Shown piece by piece: positions 22,372 through 32,269 of a stretch of DNA of 37,342 bases (the first letter of the stretch is position 1; each line of letters opens with the position of its first letter). The DNA is taken from assembly GCA_027596945.1 (NCBI GenBank), contig JADGJH010000015.1, forward strand, positions 1-37,342. The letters run 5' to 3'. The DNA is from Physocladia obscura. Taxonomy: Eukaryota; Chytridiomycota; Chytridiomycetes; Chytridiales; Chytriomycetaceae. The position numbers were made by a program, and so were the translations under genes. The notes beneath the pieces are model-generated. The model did no database searches and was not told the DNA's origin. It saw nothing but the letters and a program-made list of their open reading frames with translations.

Positions 22372-22595
22372 GATTTGCTGATAACAGTAAATCAAAAAAT
22401 TTGACTAAAAAAAAATTCAATCCAAGAAAACAAAAAATCACAAATAGCGGCATAGCTCTGCAACATTCAGTTTCTTGTTTTAGTTTTTTTGCTTTGTTTC
22501 TTATTTATAATTTTTTGTTTGCTTATAAGTAAAAGTAAAAAAGTTAAAATACATAATTGATTTTTGTTATTTTTAGTGTAACTGGCATGATTCAG

Positions 22596-22734
22596 CGATT
22601 ATCAGTTTGATGAACTTCCTGAGATTGTCACTCCTCTAATCAACTTCAAACATGAGAAAATTGAGGCAAGTTCAGATGTAGAGTTAAATTTTGATGACCA
22701 GCAAAGCACCAAGAACTTCTGTAGGCTGTGCTAA
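22596..22734 (+). pseudogene. Orphan last-exon-like fragment
   Basis: After an acceptor-like TTCAG, one frame is open for about 45 codons and ends with a stop: it contains DYQFDELPEIVTPLINFK, an acidic stretch (VELNFDD) and ends STKNFCRLC. The composition is protein-like rather than random A/T. It lies in the CpG-depleted island, has no partner exon in sight, and is probably the end of a dead mobile-element or host gene. No family recognised. Confidence 0.3.
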
Positions 22735-22914
22735 CTATGCTTAATTTATCAACAAAAATCATTCCAAAAAAAAAAATGCAGTTTTCTTTCTATTTTCTCT
22801 TTTTATAGGTAAGGTTTCTGCAAACACCAGTACCAAAACGAATTTAACAAGTAAAAAAGTTTGAGAACTGACAGAGTATTATGAATTAAGCAACAGCACC
22901 AGAACCAATAATGA

Positions 22915-23255
22915 ATAAATTTTTTATATTTGACCAAAAAACCATTCCGCCCTTCAGGGCCATCTCCATAACATAGAATCTATGCAAAATCTCTGGAAAC
23001 TCTTTGCTTCACAAAGGGCTGTGTCCAATTGATCATGCCTGCAATAAAAAGCAAAGTTCTTTGTAATCAGAGGAGATTTAGCTACCCTGTGTCAAATCTG
23101 GATGGGTCTTCATCCTATGGTAGATTTTCTTAAATTGATTTGAGTTCAGTTTTTATTGATCTAATTAATGGTGGTATGCCATTGTCAATCAAATTGGTTA
23201 GATTAGCAAGACTATGGGCTTTTGTATCTGCATTGTGCCCAAACTTCTCCTGAAG
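22915..23255 (-). pseudogene. Decayed ORF of unknown family, minus strand
   Basis: From 23255 downward the minus strand reads LQEKFGHNADTKAHSLANL, then IDNGIPPLIRSIKTELKSI. A shift of frame follows, then FKKIYHRMKTHPDLTQ up to a GTAGC donor-like site. After an intron-like gap the text resumes at a GCAG acceptor: GMINWTQPFVKQRVSRDFA, a TAG, then ILCYGDGPEGRNGFLV. The persistence of protein-like text over about 340 bp with few lesions shows a once-coding sequence. The family is not recognised; a transposon protein is likely from the context of the CpG-depleted island. Confidence 0.4.
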
Positions 23256-23968
23256 CTTGCATTTTGATCCCATTGAGGTATTTTATTTATTAAAAGGGTG
23301 GCAAAGCAAATAAAGGGTTGTTTTAACTATTTTTTGTTTGTGTTCATGGTTCATTTTTGGAAATTTTGTTTTTTTTTTAGAACAATAGCTGTGTTTTAGA
23401 AAAATAAGGAATAATACAGTTGGCTTACTTGTTCATGATTGAACTCAAATTGATGCAAACAGCACCACATTGTAGGAGTACTAACTTACTTTTCAGAGGC
23501 TGAAAATACTTTTTTAACCTGTTTGACAATCTACCAGTTTTTTTTGATTGTCATTAATACCTTAATATGCTGTTTTGTGCTGTTTATCAACAAATAATTT
23601 AAAGATTGCTATATATACAACAAGAACTTGTCTCTCCAAAATCTGCCTTTTTCCAGTTGCTTTTATAAATGGATTTTGGTAATACTTCCAAGTGTGATTG
23701 ACAAACATATCCTTGACAAACAGTTAATCTGCGGTTTTTGTGATGCCATCCAGCAATGAGCAGGCAATCTGCCAAAGAAGAAGGTCAAGGTGCTGGATGT
23801 GACCAATTCTGTCTACACTAAGTTTAAAATGAGGCTACATCAGTCTGGAACAGACCATCATAGCCCAGCCCATTACAGTCAATTACATATATTTCTTCAA
23901 AATTCAATTTTTTTCTTTTTCTCAAAATTATCAAAAATGGATATAGTGTATTTGCAACAAATTTTTCA

Positions 23969-26095
23969 TCAACTGATATTCTGGGTAGCACGTGCCTTCT
24001 CCCACATAGAAACATATGCCTCTGCGCTATTTAGAAAATGAGATTTAAGCAACGCTCCATTAGTACCAGCAATATTGACACTGTCAACTAGCCACTCCGC
24101 ATAGAGCCCATAAAATGCCACACCATCATTGTTAATATCATAAGTGCGCGTTCCAAGAGATTGGCGCGCTGCCGTTATTCCCGTCAATGCGGTGAACGGG
24201 TAAACAAAGGGATTTGTGCTTGCATCTGTACGCGGCGGCGGCTGAACGGCGAGTCCATTCACATCGCTGCCAAGACCAATGGCTGTCACTGCTGATCCAT
24301 GCGGAAGCGATCTATACAATTGCCATCGTTGCACAAATTCGGTACTGTTAAATCCATATATTCCGACAACACCGCCGACTGCAAGAACTCGATCCACCAT
24401 TGCATAGTCAGCCCATGAGTGCTCTGACAATGTACCTGGATAATTACTACTCTGCAAAAGGTTCAAAGTCATATTAGCCGTCTTTACACTCATGTGGTCA
24501 ATGTGTACAATCATGCCACGCTTGATCATTTGCTGGACCAAATATGCCCCAATGTCTGTCAGCCCTCTTATGTTGCATGCTGGGCCAGTGTGATACACTG
24601 GAAGGGTGGTACCGTCTGGAATCGATGCGATTCCAAAATCAAGAAAATTAGCAAAGTCGTTTGAAGTCAGTGATTGGGGCTGATCGACTGCCGACGAAGT
24701 GCAATTCTCAAGTTCCCACCAATGGCCACTTGAAATCAAATTTCCAAGATTGATAAACGCTCCGGCAGCGCCTGGATCCATACGGGTTCCGCCGAACGCG
24801 TTATCAAACTTGTGCACAGGAAAGAACCCAGTCACCCCCATTGCCTGCAACTCGTCCAATCCGGCATCAACTACGGCTTCTGTGCACGCCGTTGCATTTG
24901 CTTGAGAACATCCAAAAATTTCAGAGTTTTCAACTCCAATCAACACCGCTAACTTTCCTGCCCCCGTGATGGTTCGGACTTGAGCAGGCGTTGTGACAAT
25001 ACGAAACCAACCAAGTCCTGAACCACCGCTTAGTGCATCCACGTAGTCCTGCAGTTGCGTGAGGAAAGTGTATTGTGCGCGAATTTGATCCATTTCGTCA
25101 CACGGCATGTCCCTGTACGGAAAGATATCACAAATGACGCGGTTTGCCACCAAAAGCGCATTGATGACGCGAACGCCAGACAAATACGCGCGTTCAATGC
25201 CGCGGAAGTAAGCTTGCTCGTGAAGCACGCTGTTGTACGTTGGCCACTCGCTGAACGACGGATATCCGTATCCAGACGCGTTCGTGATGCTGGTGCCACC
25301 AAGCACGCCTTGAAGTAGCGCGCCAATGGTGTCTGACTTATGTCCGTCACATGAAGACGGCAGCGCATCCTGCACTCCTCCAAGTGCCCATGCATCTCCG
25401 CAGTGCATCTCGCCCCCAAACGCGTAGCCAGCAGTCAAGTGCATATGCATATCCATAACACCGACAATCTTTCCTTGCGATGAAACTGATGCGGATGGTG
25501 TTCCTGTCACTGCAAGGGGGACATCCGGGGGGATGTAGCACCCTGTTGCAAGTGTCAAAGACACGGTGCTTGTGGACGAACCAGAGCCGAGCGTTCCCAA
25601 AAAAGAACCCAGATATTGTCCTGTAAGTGTTGATGTGACTGTGTAATTACCGTTGGATGCGACGGCAAAAGTCCAGTCAGAACGATTACCGTATGAGCTG
25701 CCAGGCATCACCCAATTAACCACAGATATGTACGCCTGGGATCCTTGGCTATCAATAAGCTGATAGCGTGAAAGCAGGGTTGGGTCAAGGTAGAACGAAG
25801 TGGCGCTTGCCAAAGCCGACACGAAATTATACCCGTTGCTTGTTCTGGAAACATAACCCAGAACATTTGATCCGTCGAAAACTTCCAGCGCAACGCATTT
25901 TCCGGCCAAACTATCTGCTGCACCCGTGATTGCAGCTCTCTTGATTAGATCTGTCGGATGGAAACGATTTGGTTAGTACTTGTAATTTGTTTTTAGTTCA
26001 GTTACTAAACGTGTTTTTTGAACTGGAAATGCTTGCAAACGCTGACATAAGCTCAAAACAACAATGATTGTGTGTATCCGCCAGATCGAAAACAT
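23969..26095 (-). CDS. Secreted metallohydrolase, peptidase M19 (membrane dipeptidase)-like
   Basis: Two exons (26095-26011 and 25950-23969) give 688 aa. Exon 1 is a signal peptide (MFSIWRIHTIIVVLSLCQRL). The mature N-terminal 130 residues or so form a beta-rich region of repeated aromatic/Ser text (ALEVFDGSNVLGYVSRTSNG) that resembles a carbohydrate-binding or trefoil-like module, not identified further. The catalytic part has VMDMHMHLTAGYAFGGEMHC (metal HxH), IGVENSEIFGC, a GMIVHIDHMS strand, LSEHSWADYAMV and GLGSDVNGL, the order of metal-ligand motifs in M19/amidohydrolase barrels. Members cleave dipeptides or amide bonds using zinc. At 688 aa it is longer than classical dipeptidases (about 400). 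A nearly intron-free body behind a signal-peptide exon could indicate bacterial ancestry, an inference only. Confidence 0.75.
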
Positions 26096-27191
26096 TAGTA
26101 AATGGTTTTCTGAAAATAATGAAAAATTTCATTGAAATTATGATCGATTTATTTAGATTTTTTTTTGGAAAAATTTTCTTAAAAAAAAATTTAGTTAGAG
26201 AAATGATATGAAAGTCAAAACTGAATTAGCATGATAGGCTCTTACGCACTTTTTCTTTTCGATGTGATCTATTTGATATTCTTGAAATTTTGAATTTCCG
26301 AGAAGTTAGAATCAAACATAGCGAGATAAACTGTTAACGGTTTCACATTTAATTATTATGAAAATTATACTCCAGTTGTTGTAATTTTTGACTGATTTGC
26401 TATTTTAGGATTAAGGCTAAATGCTTTCCATTGATGACTTGATCTTAATTTTTCCAATTGCATACACTATTACCAAGCAGGTCTACACAGTAGTTTTACG
26501 ACCTTTTGCAGAAGAATTTCGACAACTTAATACTTGTGGCACGGATAATTGTCCCAAACCGAATGACAAATATACAGGAAATTTTTTGGGCTGTGTCTGA
26601 TGAATGACAAATTAATCAAGCCAGCCATGATTTTTTTGTTTTTTTACTGTTAATTGCTTCTTTAACTTTGTTTGTAATTTTTTTTTTGGTTTTTTTTATT
26701 AATTGGGCCATCGGTAGTCAACAAAATTTGCAAATACCGCAATCAACTTCCAAGGGGGCGACGGTCACAAGACGGCCACATGAATTAAGACGGTTTTTGC
26801 TGAATTTCTCAAAGAAAGAAAATATGATCAAACATTTTTGCGGCAGTCGTTTTTGATTAGAGCAAAGTCATTCAAACCTTCACAAACCAATTTGGATTTG
26901 GTTTAATTCGATTTTCTTTGCAATCACGACTTCAGAGCCAATGACAAGAATGAAAAGAAGCGCATTATTAGCTGATCTATTTTTTTTTTTCTTTGTTTCT
27001 ATTTTTATTACTATAGTATAATACATTTTTTTATTGTAATTTTCGAAAAAAAAAAAGAGTAGAAAAAAATAGGAGGCACTATTCATTCAGATCTCGACTG
27101 TTGAAAATATTTCCGCTATGAGGACATTATCAACACCAAAGCGGAGAAGTACAACTTCCGTCGACCGAGCTGGTAATTCAGTCCGACCGTT
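26096..27191. other. 1.1-kb A/T-rich intergenic region
   Basis: No gene is supported here. It holds many homopolymer A and T runs. The few longer frames, such as one at about 26668-26856, begin at non-ATG codons and consist of T-rich hydrophobic text. CpG is present at low but not extreme frequency. The part next to 26095 must contain the promoter of the M19-like gene. Confidence 0.4.
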
Positions 27192-27512
27192 TCAGAGATA
27201 CTGATTTCCAATGTGCATTGTTGTTGTCAGAAACGGGAGTCCCGAGTCGGACTTTGCCCTGTTGCTGCTGCTCTTGATTGTTGACGGTACAGGCACGAAT
27301 GAGTCATCAACAGAAGTGGCCGTAGAAGTAGTTGCCAACGCAGATAAACTGCGGTGCGACGGAACCAAAGACATAACTGAAGAACGAAGAGAAAATGGTT
27401 TCTTCGAAGCCAACAAAGGTTTCAAGTTATTGGATTCGTTGGCAAGTTTCATTTGGATTGCAAGATCAATGGCAACCGACTGTTCCAAAATGCTGTTGTT
27501 TGAAGATGGCAT
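27192..27512 (-). CDS. Small Ser-rich orphan protein, copy A
   Basis: A single-exon frame of 106 aa starting MPSSNNSILEQSVAIDL, the most divergent of three tandem paralogs. Shared with the others are the core FSLRSSVMSLVPSHRSLSAL, a Ser/Thr-rich middle, and the C-terminal block TTTMHIGNQYL directly before the stop. No signal peptide or membrane segment is visible and the protein is rich in Ser, Thr and basic residues. The retention of the core and C-terminus across copies that differ elsewhere suggests the frame is translated. Function and family unknown; it might be fungus- or lineage-specific. Confidence 0.6.
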   Translation of the reverse strand: MPSSNNSILEQSVAIDLAIQMKLANESNNLKPLLASKKPFSLRSSVMSLVPSHRSLSALATTSTATSVDDSFVPVPSTIKSSSNRAKSDSGLPFLTTTMHIGNQYL

Positions 27513-28056
27513 TGCTTTAATAGGTTCGAAATATTACTTGGTTGTTTTACTTTTCTGCTTTTTGTAAAGTGTTCGCTTTATATAATTTTCTGGAAAATCG
27601 TGGGCGTCTGTTCCACGATTATGTGGATTTTTTCTTTCGTTTCAAGCCAAAATTTTTGTTCTAGGTAGAATTGCTCTTGTTGCATGCATGCACTACTCCG
27701 AAAATCGTGGGAAAAATTAATGGAAGCAGATTAGCTGGTTGTTGAATGTTGCACTTTTTAAACTTGTGAGCATCCTCCATTTCAAATCGTAAGCAAACTC
27801 AATTGTAACCGACTGATCTATCGTGGCCGTCATGTTTCACACTTTATCTAAACGGAACGGATTGTTTCTCGTCCGGAAATCGTGGAAAAAAATTTTCATT
27901 TTTTCTCAAGCAAGACTTGTTGCGAACACACGCGAGTCCAATTGGATTCGCTTTAACCATAAGGATTACAATAATTTCAGCTTGAATATATATCACTTCC
28001 AAAATTATATTATTTTTTTCCAATTCAAAAAAAAAAAGCTGCGAATTCTGTGGCTC

Positions 28057-28314
28057 TTACAAGTGCCTGTTTCCAAGATATATGGTAGAAGTAAGCACTG
28101 GAGGTTTGTTTGAATTGCCCTTTCCAGATTTTGTAAGTGAAGCTGAGTGCTCCATTGATTCTTTGATTGAATCGGAAGCAAAAGAACTTGCGCGTGATTT
28201 TGATCTTGACGGAACAAGTCGCAAAATAGCTGTGCGGAGTGAAGACGGCTTGCTGGTGGCGGAATCTTGTTCATCGTTCTTTTCAGTCGCAGCTGGCTGG
28301 TCGATGGGAGGCAT
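28057..28314 (-). CDS. Small Ser-rich orphan protein, copy B
   Basis: An 85-aa frame starting MPPIDQPAATEKNDEQ. It shares with copy C the core SSLRTAILRLVPSRSKSRAS, then SDSIKESMEHSASLTKSGK, and with all three copies the terminal block TSTIYLGNRHL. The core is basic and Ser-rich, the centre acidic, suggesting a short disordered or helical regulatory peptide. The last codons, CACTTGTAAG, also form a donor-like GTAAG, so a spliced C-terminus is possible. However, copy A ends at the same place without a donor, which favours the plain stop. Confidence 0.6.
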   Translation of the reverse strand: MPPIDQPAATEKNDEQDSATSKPSSLRTAILRLVPSRSKSRASSFASDSIKESMEHSASLTKSGKGNSNKPPVLTSTIYLGNRHL

Positions 28315-28937
28315 TATTTTTGTTTTGGTTGATTTTTCTAATGCTTTGACGTAACGTGATTCTTGAATTTATAGGATTAGAAGGGGTGGAAAAAAATAAC
28401 ACTCCGTCATAATATTATTGAACCGACAAAGAATAGTTGAAAGATTTGATAGAGGTTTAATTATAATTTGATGCAAGTTACACAGATCGTTTGGTCAAGG
28501 TTATTTTTTCTTTTCTTCTCCAAGCCAAAATTTTTTGTTCTGGGCGAAACGGCAGGCATATTTCAATCCAAAATAATGGAATAATATTGTATATCGAAAT
28601 AAAAAGCTGCACATTTTTATTTTGTGTGTATACACAATATTCATACATTATTTCGAATCATAAGCAAGCTCAATTAAAACAGATTAATCAATTACGAGCG
28701 TTATTTTTCAAGCATTTAATTTGAACGGAACGGGTCATTCGGCAGTTCCGTCCGAAAATCGTGGAAAAAAAAATTTTTTTTTCCACCCATTTGAGTTCAC
28801 CTTTCTTTTGTAAGATATGCTCGTTTTAATGTTAAGATTTCAACTTAAATATTCTCGCGAGGCACATATAAAATAATATATATTTTTGTTTGCATCCATA
28901 GTCACTAAAAAAAACAACGTTTCGAATTCTACGATTC

Positions 28938-29198
28938 TTACAAGTGTCTGTTTCCAAGAAACATTGTGGAGGGAACCACTGGAGGTTTATTTGAATTGTT
29001 CTTTCCAGATTTTGTGAGTGAGGCTGAGTGTTCCATTGATTCTTTGATTGAATCAGAGGTCGAAGAACTGGCGAGCGATTTTGATCTTGATGGAACAAGT
29101 CTCAGAACAGCAGCGCGTAGAGAAGAAGACTTTCTGGTAATGGAAGCTTGTCCGTCACTCTTTTTACCTACAGCTGACTGGTTGAGAATGGGAGGCAT
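28938..29198 (-). CDS. Small Ser-rich orphan protein, copy C
   Basis: An 86-aa frame starting MPPILNQSAVGKKSDGQ (the frame is open further upstream to 29294, but the start shared with copy B is preferred). The core is SSLRAAVLRLVPSRSKSLAS followed by SDSIKESMEHSASLTKSGK, identical to copy B, and the end is PSTMFLGNRHL. Differences from copy B are concentrated in the N-terminus and the linker before the C-terminal block. The promoter side of this copy abuts the divergent J-protein gene at 29394. Confidence 0.6.
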   Translation of the reverse strand: MPPILNQSAVGKKSDGQASITRKSSSLRAAVLRLVPSRSKSLASSSTSDSIKESMEHSASLTKSGKNNSNKPPVVPSTMFLGNRHL

Positions 29199-29393
29199 TT
29201 TTTTCTTCTGTTTGGGTTGATTTTTCTGATGCTTTGATTCAAAGTATTTCTTGAATTTATAGGTCAAAGGGTGGAAAAACAGTGACTGTTCCACATGAAA
29301 TTATTATTGAGTCGGCAGAGAAAGGTTGAAGGCTTTGATGAAAGAGTTTTAATTGAAGGACCAATGATGAATTAATTGGTGAACAATAATTTG

Positions 29394-30636
29394 ATGCAAG
29401 TCACTCAGGTCCTTTGGTCACTTTTGCTGTGGGCGTATTTGCCGCGGCTAGCCACAAACTGGCTCAACGCCGGCATCAACCGCGTCTTCTTCCCGGATCT
29501 GAGTTCGCATGATCCGCGCTTCCGCCGCAACTGGCAGCTTGTGTTTACGTTGGTCGTGGCTTCGTATTTGTTTTACTCCGTAGTCCAAGTATGTGATTAT
29601 GCTTAAAGAGCACCTGATTAATCTGTTGATTCATCGATTTATTGCATCTTATATTCACCGCCTATTACTGCCTCTTTCGATAGGTCGAACGCGGCATCCC
29701 GCCAAACTTTTACGCCGTGTTAAACATGACACCCGCTTCCTTCTCTCCGAAATCTCTCAAAGTGAACTATCGCGCCCTTTCTCTGTCCTTTCATCCAGAC
29801 AAGAACCCGGCTTTCAACGACCACTATATCCTCATTCGAAAGGCCTATGAAGTCCTTAAAGATGCGAATCTGAAACTTGCTTATGGTAAATACCTATTTT
29901 TAAGTTTTCCGGCTTATTCCCCATCCTCCTCCTCGCTCTTTTTGTCCCTCACTGACTGACGGTAAATCTGTCAAATCGTGCAGACAAATTCGGGATCGCG
30001 GCAATCGAAGCATGCCGTGGAAACTTGTGCAAATCTGAACGCGACTACATCTACAACGCATTTCTCCCAATCATCTATTTCTACGGCTCCACCGCCATAT
30101 TCCTCGCCTTCTATACTTTTATTGGCGTCGACAGGTTCGGCTCCTTCTGGCGTTATGTTGGTCTCGCTGCAATATGTTCCCTCGAGCTTTCCCTCATTAT
30201 CGAACGCTCCGATATTCTCGCCCCGGTAATCGCACCCTGGCGCACAACTCACGAACGTATTGTAATTTTACGGCAATTGTTTGTTGTCTGGAGTATAGCG
30301 ATTGGCCAGGTTGGGCCCGTGTGGTTTGGACCTGCGCCTGACAGCGACGACGTGAAGCGACAGCAGCTAGCTGAGATAGAACAGCTTACGGCCATGAATC
30401 TCAACGAATCGCAGCTGGCGTTAGCGGGCGTTTTGGCTGGAGTTAAGGGAGATTCGGCACTGAAGGCGCTGTTGGCGCAACGGATGGAGAAAGTTGTTCT
30501 GGATTCGTTGGTTACTGAAGCTATTTCAAAGCAACAATTGCATGCGGAATCAAATAATGGTGGGAGAGATAATGATGATGGAATTCGAGAGAAATTACAA
30601 AATGACGATGATTCGGGTCATGCAAAAACAGAATAG
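29394..30636 (+). CDS. Membrane J-domain (DnaJ-like) protein, Sec63/Erj type
   Basis: Three exons (29394-29588, 29684-29885, 29984-30636) give 349 aa. The start is the ATG of MQVTQVLWSLLLWAYLP; the frame upstream has no ATG. Residues 1-65 contain two hydrophobic segments (VLWSLLLWAYLP and LVFTLVVASYLFYSVV). Then comes a J domain from NFYAVLNMTP through SFHPDKNP (the essential HPD) and YEVLKDANLKLAYDKFG. After it are two or three more membrane segments (YIYNAFLPIIYFYGSTAIFL, YVGLAAICSLELSLI, LFVVWSIAIGQVG) and a charged, helical C-terminal tail. J proteins recruit and stimulate Hsp70; a multi-pass ER form would work with BiP/Kar2, the partner of the Lhs1-type protein in this window. The exact subfamily is not certain. 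Confidence 0.85.
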
Positions 30637-30976
30637 AAGTCTGACAAATCCATTTCAACAGTTAATAATTTCTGAAAATGCAAAGTCAAAACCAAACCAA
30701 CCAAGTACCGCCGAATACAACCAGCTCGCCGTTTGTGGAACTGCGCAAGGTGGCGAAATAATAGCTGATTAATTTTCCACAGGATGGCATTCACTAAATA
30801 CCGCTGTTTTATTTTCGAGCCAGCAACACCTCAGAAATCTCACGCTTGAACAGCTTTACGAACGCCTGGGTCGAATCGAATCTGATGAACGTCGTGAAAT
30901 TGACGATGCTCTTACTAGATATCAGCGGGACAAAGACCTTCTGAGCCAGAATTTTCGGGGAAGCAGCGATCGATAG
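30620..30976 (+). CDS. Possible small protein with SARAH-like coiled coil
   Basis: The strong part is an exon at 30783-30976 whose frame reads HLRNLTLEQLYERLGRIESD then ERREIDDALTRYQRDK and ends FRGSSDR. It resembles the SARAH helix of Hippo/MST kinases (x-T-x-E-x-L-x-x-R-L ... E-I ... R-Y-x-x-K). The 5' end is uncertain. An in-phase first exon 30620-30749 (ATG reading MQKQNRSLTNPFQQL) requires an intron of only 33 nt and overlaps the last 17 nt of the J-protein gene in another frame. The ATG at 30679 would need a different join. A tail of another transcript is also possible. Low confidence in the gene model, moderate in the exon. Confidence 0.4.
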
Positions 30977-31108
30977 TTTTAACTTTTAAATATATATCTC
31001 TTTATACCAGACAACAAATTCGCAAGAACGGACTTTTTATTGGTTGTTGGCAGAAGAGCAACCCAGTTGAACAAGACAGAAAAAAAAAAAACCAGTTGTA
31101 GTTTCTTT

Positions 31109-31593
31109 TTAAGCCTTGACATTCTTCTTTCTGATGATTTTTGGGAAACGCTTCTTTTTGTCATCCTGAACGTCCAAAAGTCTGGATCCGCGGGCAAGAG
31201 CAGCCTTCAACAAGTCTGGGCGGTATCCCTTCACAATCTTCTTGATGGATGCAGACACAATACGACGGCCTCCATGTGCGACAGTCTTGGTCTGAGTCGC
31301 CTGCTTGGCAGCTGATCCACGTTTAGTAGTAATGGTGACTCCAGTGGCTACTGGGGCAATGTACACGGCCTATCGTTTCATAGTATTAAAAAAGAAATAT
31401 CATAATTAAAAATTATTAAGCCGGAACAATAGTTCCTTCCACATACCTTGGGGTTAACAGAGCTGTATTTAAACGAGTTCTTGTTCAGCAAGTTACCACG
31501 GTCGCGTGAAAACTGGACTTCTTGGTTTCCCTTTCTTTTGACGAGGTAGGAAGCAGTGTTACGGGTCAGCAACCAAGCGATATCGGCGGACAT
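31109..31593 (-). CDS. RPL28: 60S ribosomal protein L28 (eL28)
   Basis: Two exons (31593-31447 and 31369-31109) give 135 aa, the normal length for eL28. Conserved text starts MSADIAWLLTRNTASYLVKR, continues NQEVQFSRDRGNLLNKNSFK with SSVNPK at the splice, and in exon 2 AVYIAPVATGVTITTKRG and the basic end KKKRFPKIIRKKNVKA. It is a structural protein of the large ribosomal subunit, present in animals, plants and many fungi but lost in Saccharomyces. It is convergent with the small gene at 30976, with a gap of about 130 bp. Confidence 0.93.
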
Positions 31594-32269
31594 CTGTGTA
31601 AATTTAAACGTTTAATATTTCGTATTACAGAGACAGAGATAGAGTGTCCATCATAGCTTCAAGGATTATGCGATTTTGTTGTTTTTTGTTTTTTTATTTT
31701 TTTTTATTTGTTTGATTTCGCTTGCCGATTATGAATCGAAAGAGTTATTGGATACGAATTGTGGAGTTTTGAGTTGGTTTGATGCCAATTTTTAGTTTGG
31801 TCGACATCTATCGCAGAGCAACAATCTCGATCAGTCCCCGAATCAATTTTCGAATGCGTCGAATATACTGTTGTTAATACACGATGAATTATTCGCTGTG
31901 ATTCTCGCATTTGACATGGCTGGATTGATGATGATGGGAAGTGGGAGTAGAGGGTCCGGCGTCATACTGCAGATTTTTCTTTTCAAAAAAATCAAGAAAA
32001 CCAGCGCACAGTGTGCAAACACAAGATTCATCATACTGGCGTTTACCATGACTATTCTAACGATTCTGAATCTACTAATAAATACCCTACCGCCGACCCA
32101 GTCGCAGATATTAACACTTGGACATACAGTTTTACTGCCCCAAACCAATATTCTATCCCAGGAAGAAAACAGGAATAATTTCTACTTGGTATACACTCCA
32201 TGCAAAAAGCACAAACAAGTAAACTGCATCATGTGCTTTGAATATCTTCATATATTCAAAAAATAAGCC
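31594..32269. other. Intergenic region upstream of eL28
   Basis: About 680 bp without a gene I can support. The first 100-150 bp next to 31593 should be the eL28 promoter, with a T-rich tract near 31678-31711 (plus strand). A frame of about 130 codons at 31871-32266 starts at TTG rather than ATG and has no family likeness; overlapping minus-strand frames are no better. Confidence 0.35.

Larger units (their letters stand above)
22560..23960. other. CpG-depleted island 2
   Basis: About 1.4 kb in which I count only around four CpGs, bounded by normal gene DNA on both sides (chorismate mutase upstream region and the M19-like gene). It contains two relic coding stretches annotated separately. Further exon-like text on the minus strand near 23430-23500 ends at a GTAAGC site, and a plus-strand frame near 23765-23885 contains KVKVLDVTNSVYTKFKMRL. 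The same methylation-deamination signature as island 1 is inferred. No active gene is supported. Confidence 0.65.
27192..29420. repeat. Tandem triplication, unit about 0.87 kb
   Basis: Three copies of a unit are arranged head to tail. Each holds a small minus-strand gene; the stop codons lie at 27192, 28057 and 28938, a period of 865 and 881 bp. Flanking DNA is also conserved between units: the words CCAAAATTTTTGTTCT (about 27650 and 28525), AAGCAAACTCAATT/AAGCAAGCTCAATT (about 27790 and 28662), GAACGGAACGG (about 27853 and 28723) and AAATCGTGGAAAAAAA (about 27877 and 28757). Units 2 and 3 are the most alike. Their shared DNA runs into the 5' end of the J-protein gene: the TTTGATGCAAGTNACNCAG word at 28468 repeats at 29390. 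Confidence 0.75.

Noticed and set aside
26668..26856. 62-codon hydrophobic frame in the 1.1-kb intergenic region
   Set aside because: It starts at TTG, and its hydrophobicity comes from poly-T runs.
28832..28937. Extra C-terminal exon for small Ser-rich copy C via the GTAAG at its stop
   Set aside because: Copy A ends at the equivalent position with a stop and no donor, and copy B has no matching downstream exon.
31871..32266. 131-codon plus-strand frame between eL28 and island 3
   Set aside because: It begins at TTG, has low-complexity membrane-like text and overlaps equally long minus-strand frames; no family resemblance.
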